Below are positions 7,002 to 14,586 of a stretch of 14,586 bases of DNA, in pieces; position 1 is the stretch's first letter; every line of letters begins with the position of its first letter. The stretch comes from an uncultured Bacteroidales bacterium (GTDB lineage: Bacteria > Bacteroidota > Bacteroidia > Bacteroidales > UBA932): assembly GCA_946627685.1 (NCBI GenBank), contig CAMOVV010000006.1:1-14586 (forward strand), in the 5' to 3' direction. Below the pieces are notes generated by a model. That model had not been told where the DNA came from and did not search any database. It saw nothing but the letters and a program-made list of their open reading frames with translations. Made by a program: the position numbers and the translations under genes.

Positions 7002-9761
7002 CTATTCATCCGGTCCGGAATACGACAGCGCCATGACCGGGCCTGCGAGACCGGCTTTCTGAGGCTTATCGTCTTTCCGCCAATAGCTCCACATGGCAAA
7101 GCTCTTTCTGCGAGGCTCCGGGCGGTCGTCCCCGCCTTTGAAGAAATCAGGGAAGGAATCGGGGCCGTAGCCCATTTCTCCACGGTCATCAGCCCTTTCA
7201 TAGTCGGCGGGGAATCTTTCGTCCCCTATCATCCTGTTGGCCCAGTTAACTGAAACTTCCACTTCCACGGCATTGCGGCCTTTCTTGACAAAATCGCTGA
7301 CATCCCTCCTGTAAGGTTCGCACCAGAGGGTGTCCACGCACCTCCCGTTCACTTTAAGGATGGCTATGTCGTTTACCTCACCGAGGTCAAGAACGGTGGA
7401 AGCAGACTTTTCCCTGAGGTTGAAAGATCCCTTGAACGAGGCAGTTCCTGCGAAATAGCGCACTCTCTCGTCTTCACTTAGGGAGAAATCCTGAAGGCCG
7501 TTCATCCTTACGGAAAACGGAGCCTCTTCATAGGCTGGACGGAAGCTGACTTCCCATACGGGCGAGGCCTCGGAGGAAGCCAGGAGGACAGGTTCCGGGC
7601 GGGGAGCCTGTCCTTCAGCAACCTGTGCCGCAGTGGGGGCCTTCCTCATGACGATGAACCTGGACTGCCAAGGCTCGAGCCTTACAGAGACAACGGTACG
7701 GCCGTCTTCTTCATGCCAGGAACGGACGGGGGCGGAAGTTCCGTTCTCGGCGTTCCACAACTCGGGAAGTTTGCCGCTGATCCGGAGGGAAGCCTCCACG
7801 GTGCGAGCCTCGTCGGAGAGGTTCGCTATATAGTAGATATCGGTGTCGCCGGAGCGCCTGTGGACGACTGCGGCATCGGAAATCCAGTCCGGCTCAAGCC
7901 GGAGGGCCTTCACCGCTTCTTCGCGTGAAGCGAAAATCCTCTTTCCTGCGAACCTGGCCCACAGGGCGTCAGCCTTTTCAGCAACGGCCTTGTCGCAGCC
8001 GGGATATCCGGAAAGGCCGGGGGAGGAGACGGGCTTTGCTGCGACAACGGCGGCTCCCTGCTCAACGAGCCATCCAAGTTTTTCGAGAACCTCGGGAAGC
8101 ATGGTGTCAGAGGCGCCGAATTCCATCAGGGCATAGGTCCTGCCCGAAGGAAGGACAATCCTGCCGTCCCGTACGGAAACGTCCCCGGAGAGGAAGTCGC
8201 AGGTGGCTACGGCGTCGGAAAGGGCGTCCGCAGGCTTGTCAAGGCACAGGAAGTCAATCACCTGCTCTCCCTGGCGGAGAAGGTACTGGGTGCGGGAGAG
8301 ATATCGGAAAAAGGCTTTGGCGGGTTCGAACCAGGTCTGGTATTTTCCGAAATGGGTGCCCCACCATCCCATGGTGAGGCCGGGCTTCCAGCGGTAGGAG
8401 TCCGTATCGTACCACTGAAGCACCCACTGGTGCAGGTAGAGACGGTTGATGCCGGCGGCGAAGGCCCTTTCGGCGTATTTTCGGAGGAAGGCCGGGTCTT
8501 CGGTGAAGCGGCTGTTCTCCGGCATTCCGGTGAAGGCTTCCGCCCCTATGAGGGTGCGTCCTCCGGCCCTTGCCCCCGCGGGTACATCGGAATCGACATG
8601 GTTGCTGTCGAAGGTCCAGAATTCTCCCATGGGAATATCGGCGGAGGCGGCTCCGGCGACGGTGGAGAAGGGCCCCCAGTAGGCCTCGTGGCAGAGTTTC
8701 ATCCCGGCATCGTTCACTCTTTGCTTCGACACCTTCCAGCAGTTTTCAAGATAAAGGCGGGAGACGACATCGGCATAGTCGAAGCGGAAGCGGTCGGCAA
8801 GGGGCGCCTCCAATCCGGGCTCCGCGGCGTACGGAAGCCAGGGCACCGGGTCGTAACCCTTTAGCCTTATGAAATCTTCCCTGAAAGTCTTGGACCAGTT
8901 CTGGTCCCCGCACTCGTAGCTGTCCACGAGAATATGGCCCAGGCCGCGGCCGATTCTGTCGTCGATACGCTCTTTAAGCGGTCCGAGCACGTTGTCCCAG
9001 TGATAGTTGACAAGGTCTTTGTCCAGCTTGCTCACCTCCATCGCCTGCCCTATTATATTGTCCGGCAGCGGATGGGGCCTGGCCATGGTGCAGGCGTGCC
9101 CTATCCTGAAAATCCTCCAGCTTCCCTTCGGAGCGTCCCATTCTATATTCCCTTCCTTGTCGGCGAAAGAGGAGATATCCACCGTTCCGCCTTCCCCTAC
9201 GGCCAGATAGGCGATATCCTCGTATTCATCCGGGACCGTCTGTCCCACGGCTCCCCAGCTGGAGTAGGGGGGAAGGACGGGAACCTCCATTTTCAGTGAA
9301 ACCCTGCCTCCGCCCACCAGCGTATCTCTCGACACCAGGCGCTGCATCCCCTTGTCTTCCGAGTCAATCCAAGGCCCTCCGAGTGTGGAATATCCTGGGG
9401 TGTTGTGCAGGCCCAGGTCGAGGCCGAGCCTCCTTGCTTCAGTGCAGGCGAAGGTCAGTGTCTCCCAATAGGTTGCGCTTCTGTACCCTTGCCAGGGCCA
9501 CCACACGTTGGGCATGGGATGGGAACTTTCCCTCACCTGTGAGGTTATGTTGAGGATGGTGGCTCCTCCCAGCCCCTCTTCCTTCATGGCTTCGAGGTCG
9601 TTCATGATGGACATGTAGTTGGTAATCGGGCCCATCCAATGCCACCAGGCATAGGGCCTGTATTCCATCGGAGGATTTTGGAAATCCTTTTCAAGGTTTT
9701 GGGAGAAAAGGGGAAGGCAGAGCAGCAGGCTCAGAAGGGGAAGAACACCGTGTTTTTTCAT
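7002..9761 (-). CDS. Secreted GH106 alpha-L-rhamnosidase-like glycoside hydrolase
   Basis: This 919-residue exported enzyme has a signal peptide at residues 1-20 (MKKHGVLPLL, then a leucine-rich core ending at LFS-Q). The mature protein opens with the GH106 hallmark FQNPPMEYRPYAWWHWMG (27-44) and GLGGATIL (63-70). In the central barrel, DSYE (280-283) and GAEAFTG (406-412) provide E283 and E409 as candidate acid and base. Their 126-residue spacing resembles that of characterised GH106 enzymes. CHEAYWGP (357-364) is another conserved-looking site. The C-terminal 180 residues form a beta-sandwich region (LDLGEVNDIAILKVNG, 791-806; VSVNWANRMIGD, 836-847) common in this family. Known members release L-rhamnose from pectic rhamnogalacturonans. 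The exact substrate here is inferred. The gene diverges from GH2, suggesting shared control. Confidence 0.88.
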   Translation of the reverse strand: MKKHGVLPLLSLLLCLPLFSQNLEKDFQNPPMEYRPYAWWHWMGPITNYMSIMNDLEAMKEEGLGGATILNITSQVRESSHPMPNVWWPWQGYRSATYWETLTFACTEARRLGLDLGLHNTPGYSTLGGPWIDSEDKGMQRLVSRDTLVGGGRVSLKMEVPVLPPYSSWGAVGQTVPDEYEDIAYLAVGEGGTVDISSFADKEGNIEWDAPKGSWRIFRIGHACTMARPHPLPDNIIGQAMEVSKLDKDLVNYHWDNVLGPLKERIDDRIGRGLGHILVDSYECGDQNWSKTFREDFIRLKGYDPVPWLPYAAEPGLEAPLADRFRFDYADVVSRLYLENCWKVSKQRVNDAGMKLCHEAYWGPFSTVAGAASADIPMGEFWTFDSNHVDSDVPAGARAGGRTLIGAEAFTGMPENSRFTEDPAFLRKYAERAFAAGINRLYLHQWVLQWYDTDSYRWKPGLTMGWWGTHFGKYQTWFEPAKAFFRYLSRTQYLLRQGEQVIDFLCLDKPADALSDAVATCDFLSGDVSVRDGRIVLPSGRTYALMEFGASDTMLPEVLEKLGWLVEQGAAVVAAKPVSSPGLSGYPGCDKAVAEKADALWARFAGKRIFASREEAVKALRLEPDWISDAAVVHRRSGDTDIYYIANLSDEARTVEASLRISGKLPELWNAENGTSAPVRSWHEEDGRTVVSVRLEPWQSRFIVMRKAPTAAQVAEGQAPRPEPVLLASSEASPVWEVSFRPAYEEAPFSVRMNGLQDFSLSEDERVRYFAGTASFKGSFNLREKSASTVLDLGEVNDIAILKVNGRCVDTLWCEPYRRDVSDFVKKGRNAVEVEVSVNWANRMIGDERFPADYERADDRGEMGYGPDSFPDFFKGGDDRPEPRRKSFAMWSYWRKDDKPQKAGLAGPVMALSYSGPDE

Positions 9762-9793
9762 ATCCAGCTAAATAAATAGGAGTTGAACGCAGA

Positions 9794-9801
9794 CAAATTT
9801 A
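9794..9801 (-). promoter_or_regulatory. -7 box for the GH106 gene (minus strand TAAATTTG)
   Basis: CAAATTTA on the given strand reads TAAATTTG on the minus strand, an exact fit to TAnnTTTG. It lies 32 bases before the GH106 start codon, giving a leader of roughly 25 bases. No clear TTTG at -33 is seen on this strand. Confidence 0.55.
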
Positions 9802-9818
9802 ATAAAATCAGGCCGTTA

Positions 9819-9847
9819 TTTGACGATAATTGTGTATATTTGTCAAA
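9819..9847. repeat. Inverted repeat TTTGAC-N17-GTCAAA in the divergent promoter region
   Basis: TTTGAC (9819-9824) and GTCAAA (9842-9847) are perfect inverted copies, and the right arm touches the last base of the GH2 -7 box. The arm centres are 23 bp apart, about two helical turns. This suits a dimeric regulator that would block or contact polymerase at GH2 and might also affect GH106. The arms are short, so chance occurrence in AT-rich DNA is possible. Confidence 0.35.
9835..9842 (+). promoter_or_regulatory. -7 box (TATATTTG) for the GH2 operon
   Basis: TATATTTG matches TAnnTTTG exactly and is identical to the box at 926-933. It lies 38 bases before the GH2 start at 9881, so the leader would be about 30 bases. 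A TTTG at 9819-9822 is only 12 bases upstream, too close for a normal -33 element. Confidence 0.65.
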
Positions 9848-9880
9848 ATGCCCTGAAACTCAAACCTTTATATTCGTGAC

Positions 9881-12805
9881 ATGAAAAGGGTCCCATCAAA
9901 ACTATTGCTGTTCGGCTTGTCTTCCGTCCTTTCATTTTTCATCGCCGCATACGATGGCATCGGGAAGAATACGCCCCTTTCAGGAGCCCGTAAGACTTTT
10001 TCCCTTGACGGAACATGGAAATTCCGCCTGCTGAACGGGAAACCCGTGCTTCCGGAGCGGTTCGACGAGCCGGAAGTGGTCCTTGACGGCCTGAGGGAGG
10101 CGGCGGACACGGTCTTTTACACGGCGGGGTTCGACGTCTCTTCGTGGAGCGACATAAAGGTGCCCGGATGCTGGGAGATGCAGGGTTTTTCGGAGCCGAC
10201 CTATGGAGTCGTACCGTCGCAGTCTGGGCTTTACAAGAGGACTTTTGACCTTCCTGAGGACTGGGCCGGCGGCCGCATATTCGTGCGTTTCGGCGGGGTA
10301 CTGTACTCATACAGGCTCTGGGTCAACGGAAAGGAGGCAGGAAGGTGGGACAGCGCCGCGAATGACGCAAGTTTCGAGATAACGGACCTTGTGCGGCCCG
10401 GGGAGCGGAACGAAATCGCCGTCCGCGCGGACACCCGCAGCCCCTACTATCTTCTTGATAAATTTGACAACTGGGCCCTTTCCGGGATATACCGCAGCGT
10501 GGACCTCATGTGGTTCCCCGATACTTTCATAAGTGATTGTTTCGTCAGTACGAAGGTTCCGGGAAAGGGCCGGGGCCTGGTTGAGGCGGATCTGTCCCTG
10601 GAAGGGAAGAGCCTTGACGGCCATTCTGTTTACGCGAGGCTCCTGTCGCCTTCCGGCAAGGTGGTTTCGTCAAAGACGGTGAAGGTTTCAGGGCCTTCCG
10701 CCAGGCTCGGCTTCCAGGTCTCCAAGGCGGAACTCTGGAGCGCGGAGACCCCTTCCCTTTACACCCTTTCCGCCGAGTTGAGAAAGGGCGGGAAAACCGT
10801 TCAGACAATAAGGAAAAAAGTGGGAATCAGGGAGATATCGGTAAAAGACGGGGTACTTATGCTCAACGGTTCGCCCCTTAAGCTTCGCGGCGTGAACTCC
10901 CACGACCTTGACCCCTACACGGGAAAAACCCTTTCAGAGGAAAGCATGCTGAGGGATGTGAAAATGTGGAAGGAAGGGAATATCAATTTCTTAAGATGCT
11001 GCCACTACCCTCCGGACGAGAGGAAGCTGGAAATCTGCGACAGCGTCGGAATCTATGTTCTCGACGAGGTTTCCTTCCATTTCTGGAGGAAGGCCGACAC
11101 CGTCCATGCTGACAATCTGGTGTCCCGCGCCAGGGCTACCGTGCTTCGTGACCGCAGCCATCCCTGCGTGATTATCTGGGGAATAGGGAACGAGAATGAC
11201 ATCTGCGCCTCGTCCGTAAAGGCGGCGGAGAGCGTAAAGGAACTCGACAAGACCAGGCTCATCGCCTATGCTGGCACGGCAGAAAACCTTCCCGGCATCG
11301 CCGACCTCTATTGCAGGCACTATCCCAACCTTAAGGACTTAAAGGATTGGAAGGGCGGCTCCAGGCCTTATCTCGCTACGGAATACGCTCATTCCCTGGG
11401 GCTTTCTTTCGGGACGGATTTCGCTGAAATCTGGAAAGAAATGTTCCGCCGACCCGACATTGCGGGCGGTGCCGTATGGCATTTCCAGGATCAGGGAATA
11501 ATCAACGAAAGCGTCCTCCCCGTGGACAGGACTTCCCTTACGACGGATGCGTGGATAAGTCCGACCCGCTATTTTGCCGCCTCCCTCGAAGGCTGCGACG
11601 GCATTGTCTATGCCGACCGTACGCCCCAGGCCGACTGGTGGCTGGTGAAGGCTGTTTATTCTCCCGTGCAGATTGTCGAAAAGAGCCTTTCCGCCGCCCC
11701 GGGAGAAGAGTTGAGGGTGCAGGTGTACAACCAATATGACTTCCTGGACCTCTCTACCGTGGCCGGGAAGTGGACTCTTTTCAAAAACAACGGGAGAATC
11801 TCGTCTGGAAGCCTTTCCCTGAGATGCGCGCCCCACGACACGGTTTCCGTCGTCCTTCCCGTGAAGGCTCCGGCGAATCCCGGCTGCGATATATGGACCC
11901 TGAGGATGGAATTTACCGATGCGCAGGGGAGGGATATACACCGTCATGATATCAATCTGACCGCTCCGGGGGCCGCCGGGCTCCTGAAAGAGGAGATTCT
12001 GTCCTCGCTTTCAGGCGTTGAGGAGCATCCCGTCCGGGACCTTGTCCCCCTTGTCAGGGCGGGCAGGGCGCCTATGCTGGCCGATGTCACCGTGAGAGAC
12101 AGGCATTTCGGAGGGAAAGACTATTACTGGGAGCCGTTCCTTTTCGGGGCGAAGGCGGTCGAGGTTGAGGAAAAGGGCGGTGTCTCCGAGGCGCAGGCGG
12201 TGTATTGGAGGAATTATCCCTATGTGACGGAGCATTTCAAGGCGGATTACCGTTTCAAGCCTCTCGGGGGCGGGGCCATCGGCCTGGATTTCAACGTGGA
12301 GCCGGTCACGGCGACCGGATATTTCCTTGAGGCCGGGGTGTCATGGGCTCTTCCGGAGGAGGCGACGGTGTTCCGGTGGATAGGGGACGGACCATTCCCT
12401 GTCTGGCCCGATAAGAAGGGGTACGAGTATTTCGGCATCCATGAAAAAATTAAAGGCGACCTGGACTTCAACGGCAACCGTACCGGGGTGCAGGTGGCCC
12501 TCGTCACCGATGAAAAGGGGAACGGGCTGGCGATACTCTCCGACGGGGCAGACATTTCCGCCGAGGTCTTAGGAGGGCGCATATATCTGAGTTACAACAG
12601 TCTTGTGGCCGGAGTGGGCCATAAGAAGACGATGAGTCCGTTGAATTATCCTGCCGGGGAAGTGAAGTCTTTCGGAGGAAAACTTATTTTGATACCTTTG
12701 CAGGAGGGCCGCTGGCCGGAGCCGCTTGAAAGGATATTCGGCAGTCCCGCCCCGGCACGGGGCCCGGTCAATCCCTTTTGGTACAGTTATGACTGGACGA
12801 TGTAA
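9881..12805 (+). CDS. Exported GH2 beta-galactosidase-like glycoside hydrolase
   Basis: This 974-residue enzyme has an N-terminal export signal (1-23, hydrophobic LLLFGLSSVLSFFIAA). GH2 domains follow in order: a sugar-binding jelly roll (about 38-212, with LDGTWKFRL, VPGCWEM and RLWVNGKEAG), an Ig-like domain (about 215-320), and the catalytic barrel (about 320-600). In the barrel, GNEN at 436-439 supplies acid/base E438 and EYAHS at 501-505 supplies nucleophile E501, in the LacZ arrangement. VWHFQDQG (532-539) is also typical. The C-terminal region (about 730-945, FRWIGDGPFPVWPD at 831-844) resembles the LacZ small-chain domain. Beta-galactosidase is the best guess, but GH2 also includes glucuronidases, mannosidases and arabinosidases. 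It heads a likely operon with the next three genes, 27 bases before the alpha/beta hydrolase. Confidence 0.92.
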   Translation: MKRVPSKLLLFGLSSVLSFFIAAYDGIGKNTPLSGARKTFSLDGTWKFRLLNGKPVLPERFDEPEVVLDGLREAADTVFYTAGFDVSSWSDIKVPGCWEMQGFSEPTYGVVPSQSGLYKRTFDLPEDWAGGRIFVRFGGVLYSYRLWVNGKEAGRWDSAANDASFEITDLVRPGERNEIAVRADTRSPYYLLDKFDNWALSGIYRSVDLMWFPDTFISDCFVSTKVPGKGRGLVEADLSLEGKSLDGHSVYARLLSPSGKVVSSKTVKVSGPSARLGFQVSKAELWSAETPSLYTLSAELRKGGKTVQTIRKKVGIREISVKDGVLMLNGSPLKLRGVNSHDLDPYTGKTLSEESMLRDVKMWKEGNINFLRCCHYPPDERKLEICDSVGIYVLDEVSFHFWRKADTVHADNLVSRARATVLRDRSHPCVIIWGIGNENDICASSVKAAESVKELDKTRLIAYAGTAENLPGIADLYCRHYPNLKDLKDWKGGSRPYLATEYAHSLGLSFGTDFAEIWKEMFRRPDIAGGAVWHFQDQGIINESVLPVDRTSLTTDAWISPTRYFAASLEGCDGIVYADRTPQADWWLVKAVYSPVQIVEKSLSAAPGEELRVQVYNQYDFLDLSTVAGKWTLFKNNGRISSGSLSLRCAPHDTVSVVLPVKAPANPGCDIWTLRMEFTDAQGRDIHRHDINLTAPGAAGLLKEEILSSLSGVEEHPVRDLVPLVRAGRAPMLADVTVRDRHFGGKDYYWEPFLFGAKAVEVEEKGGVSEAQAVYWRNYPYVTEHFKADYRFKPLGGGAIGLDFNVEPVTATGYFLEAGVSWALPEEATVFRWIGDGPFPVWPDKKGYEYFGIHEKIKGDLDFNGNRTGVQVALVTDEKGNGLAILSDGADISAEVLGGRIYLSYNSLVAGVGHKKTMSPLNYPAGEVKSFGGKLILIPLQEGRWPEPLERIFGSPAPARGPVNPFWYSYDWTM

Positions 12806-12832
12806 TTACAAGAAAAGAAAGGACAACTTCAT

Positions 12833-13852
12833 ATGAAAAGATTTCTGATCGTTGCGCTTGCGTGCATGTTTGCTGCCGTTTCTGCGGCCGCCTATGACGG
12901 GAATGACTGGCCGGCCGAATCGAAGGTGGTGCAAATCAAGTCTTCGGCGGACGGGCAGATGCAGCCGGCAAGGTTCTATGCGGCCAAATCCAAGGCACCG
13001 CGTCCGCTGGTCGTGCGACTTCATGCCTGGAGCGCCCATTATGACGTTCCGGAGAGGCCTCTTTTCGAGCAGCTTATAAAGGAGGACGTCAATTTCATCA
13101 GCCCCGACTTCCGTGGGCCCAACGAGCGTCCCGAGGCCATGTGCAGCGACCTTGTCCTCAGTGACATTAATGATGCGATAGACTATGCCATCGCGCACGG
13201 GAACGTGGACGAGAATGAAATCCACATCATCGGCGGCAGCGGCGGAGGCACGGCCACGCTCTTCTGCTACATGAGGCTTCAGCGGAAGATAAAGACCTTC
13301 ACGGCTTGGTCTTCCATCACCGACATCCTCGACTACTACTATGCCTGCAAGGGCCGTCCGGAGTATGACCGTTATTGCCACATGATAGACCAGGCCACCT
13401 CCGGGGTCGCCAGGGAGGGTTTTACCCCCTATCTCGACAAACAGGAGGCCATGAGGCGCTCTCCCATCCTTATGGACGTCCCCGTTGAGCTCCGCAAGGA
13501 CAGCAAGCTCTTCCTGTTCCACGGCATCCATGACGGAGGCAACTCGGGGGACGTTCCCTTCACCCACACGCTCCGCTTTTTCAACAAAGTGGTCGCCGCC
13601 TTTGACGTCACCGCCAGGGACATAATGTTCACGGACACCGAAATGCTCCGCTGGATGGAGTGGCAGATCGTCGGCGAGCCCTTCGAAAGGGAGAAGCAGG
13701 AAGTCCTCGTGAAACGCAACTACAAGGACAAGGTAATAGTCTGCCTCATCGATGCTGGGCACACCATGGTAGAGGGTCACGAACTTGACGCCCTCCACGG
13801 CATCGACCCCCTGATGCCGAGGGACCCTAACCTCTTCCGCAAGATTGACTGA
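12833..13852 (+). CDS. Exported alpha/beta hydrolase (prolyl oligopeptidase/esterase type)
   Basis: This 339-residue protein has a clear signal peptide (1-20, MKRFLIVALACMFAAVSAAA). The mature part is an alpha/beta hydrolase. The nucleophile elbow GGSGGG places S136 as the catalytic serine, D234 in HGIHDGG as the probable acid, and H310 in DAGHTM as the probable histidine. RLHAWS at 62-67 forms the likely oxyanion turn. The arrangement resembles prolyl-oligopeptidase-like hydrolases often found among polysaccharide-degrading genes, where they act as carbohydrate esterases. The true substrate is not shown by the sequence. A good AAAGGA ribosome binding site (12818-12823) stands 9 bases before the ATG. 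It follows GH2 by 27 bases and precedes the lipoprotein by 15, so it is probably part of the same operon. Confidence 0.87.
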   Translation: MKRFLIVALACMFAAVSAAAYDGNDWPAESKVVQIKSSADGQMQPARFYAAKSKAPRPLVVRLHAWSAHYDVPERPLFEQLIKEDVNFISPDFRGPNERPEAMCSDLVLSDINDAIDYAIAHGNVDENEIHIIGGSGGGTATLFCYMRLQRKIKTFTAWSSITDILDYYYACKGRPEYDRYCHMIDQATSGVAREGFTPYLDKQEAMRRSPILMDVPVELRKDSKLFLFHGIHDGGNSGDVPFTHTLRFFNKVVAAFDVTARDIMFTDTEMLRWMEWQIVGEPFEREKQEVLVKRNYKDKVIVCLIDAGHTMVEGHELDALHGIDPLMPRDPNLFRKID

Positions 13853-13867
13853 CAAGAGCAAGATACC

Positions 13868-14164
13868 ATGAAACTGTTCTGCACATTCTGCCTCTCGTCG
13901 GCCATCGTGCTTGTCGCGGCCTGCGGCAGGCCGAAAACCGCTCCGGTTGAAACCCTTCCCGATGTATTTCCCGGCGTGATGGAGGTGAAAGGTGTCCTCA
14001 ATAAAGACGTCCTGCCCGTCCGGGACCTCTGGAGGCAGGAAGATGTGGCCCATCTGAAGGACAAATGGGACAGGTGGGAAACGGAGGTCGCGCCCCACGG
14101 GGTGGCGCTTGTGAAGGTTTATCCGGGCTACACTCTTGAAGCGGAACGTCCATATAGGTTCTAA
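13868..14164 (+). CDS. Small lipoprotein with alpha-galactosidase (GH27) C-terminal-like segment
   Basis: This 98-residue protein starts with a lipoprotein signal. A hydrophobic stretch ends in the lipobox LVAAC with the lipidated cysteine at 19. The remaining 79 residues are short for an enzyme. Residues 48-86 read LPVRDLWRQEDV, then a charged stretch, then EVAPHGVALVKV. That pattern recalls the last beta-sandwich of GH27 alpha-galactosidases, where RDLW...KDLG...F...VPPHGVVLL is typical. No barrel or catalytic aspartates are present, so it cannot be a galactosidase alone. It may be a decayed gene with a large internal deletion, or a small surface lipoprotein built on this fold. The frame is intact and codon use looks normal. 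The neighbours are exported hydrolases on both sides. Confidence 0.7.
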   Translation: MKLFCTFCLSSAIVLVAACGRPKTAPVETLPDVFPGVMEVKGVLNKDVLPVRDLWRQEDVAHLKDKWDRWETEVAPHGVALVKVYPGYTLEAERPYRF

Positions 14165-14193
14165 CCAGGATGATAATCAATAAATAAGTGAAT

Positions 14194-14586
14194 ATGAAAA
14201 AGATATCAAGAAGAGACTTTCTGGCTGCCGGTGGAATGCTGGCCGGGGCCGCGATGCTTCCCGGGGGAGCAAACGCCATCGCCGCCGAGAAGAAAAATGA
14301 CCGGGTGATGCTCTCGTCAAAGGCCGGTCCCATCCTGAAATTCCGTCCCGACGGGAAATTCAAGATTCTGCAGATTACCGACACCCATTATATTTCCAGC
14401 AAGCCCGAGCTCAGCAACCCCATGCTCGACGACATAAGGAACTATATCGCCATAGAAAAGCCGGACCTTATCATCCACACCGGCGACACCATCTACACCA
14501 ATATGGACATGGCTTCCTTCGAGATCCTTTTGAAGCCCATCGCCGAGTCCGGGGTTCCCTTTGCTATCTGCTGGGGCAATCATGAC
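14194..14586 (+). CDS. Tat-exported metallophosphoesterase, N-terminal part (cut by window edge)
   Basis: The first 131 residues are in the window and the frame stays open to the last base. The N-terminus MKKISRRDFLAAGG is a twin-arginine signal with the SRRDFL motif, followed by an alanine- and glycine-rich segment to about residue 31, so the protein is exported folded. Calcineurin-like phosphoesterase motifs follow in order: DTH at 63-65 (LQITDTHY), GD at 97-98 (IIHTGDTIY) and GNHD at 128-131. These are the first three metal-binding blocks of the superfamily. The later GH and GHxH-type motifs would lie beyond the edge. The general arrangement is like the Dcr2/COG1409 phosphohydrolases common in Bacteroidota. 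Its substrate is unknown. It begins 29 bases after the lipoprotein stop and is probably the next gene of the GH2 operon. Confidence 0.9.
   Translation, partial: MKKISRRDFLAAGGMLAGAAMLPGGANAIAAEKKNDRVMLSSKAGPILKFRPDGKFKILQITDTHYISSKPELSNPMLDDIRNYIAIEKPDLIIHTGDTIYTNMDMASFEILLKPIAESGVPFAICWGNHD

Noticed and set aside
9717..9761. GH106 protein as a lipoprotein, from C15 in the signal region
   Set aside because: The residues before the cysteine are all leucine and do not form a lipobox, and a normal cleavage site follows near residue 20.
12806..14098. A 430-residue open frame on the minus strand
   Set aside because: It is antisense to the alpha/beta hydrolase, which has a signal peptide and catalytic triad, and to the lipoprotein. 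It has no motif of its own.

Overview
The window looks like a moderately GC-rich member of the Bacteroidota, most likely a gut-type Bacteroidales. The grounds are exact TAnnTTTG-type -7 boxes before genes, weak or AT-rich ribosome binding sites, a NagB-like/PIG-L fusion next to nagB, and a set of exported glycoside hydrolases (GH106, GH2) of the kind these bacteria use on plant polysaccharides. I cannot name a genus. No rRNA, tRNA, CRISPR array, transposase or phage gene is visible.

Left part (1-4660, + strand). The window opens inside a membrane pyrophosphatase gene carrying the K+-dependent signature. A new promoter lies in the loop of a perfect 10-bp inverted repeat and starts a tight three-gene unit: a YpfJ-type membrane zinc metallopeptidase, a 644-residue fusion of a degenerate NagB domain with a PIG-L/LmbE deacetylase, and an intact glucosamine-6-phosphate deaminase. 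The unit ends at a strong intrinsic terminator. The fusion has lost the deaminase catalytic triad but keeps the sugar-phosphate loop and the zinc motifs of the deacetylase. It may therefore deacetylate an amino sugar whose product the neighbouring NagB consumes.

Middle (4675-7001). A LacI-family regulator is followed after 6 bases by aroB (3-dehydroquinate synthase). aroB converges on the next gene, and the gap between them holds a composite palindromic element: two copies of CACGTA-N14-GTACGTGC, 52 bases apart.

Right part (7002-14586). A GH106 alpha-L-rhamnosidase-like gene (- strand) and a GH2 beta-galactosidase-like gene (+ strand) diverge from a 119-base region with a -7 box in each direction and a TTTGAC-N17-GTCAAA inverted repeat. 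Closely spaced behind GH2 are an exported alpha/beta hydrolase, a 98-residue lipoprotein whose C-terminus resembles the end of a GH27 alpha-galactosidase, and a Tat-exported metallophosphoesterase cut by the window edge. Together they suggest a small locus for a rhamnose- and galactose-containing glycan. No SusC/SusD pair is visible here, and the substrate is inferred from family membership only.

Apart from the inactive-triad NagB/PIG-L fusion, the palindromic element and the short alpha-galactosidase-like lipoprotein, the genes belong to known families. I do not see a clear new defence or mobile system.
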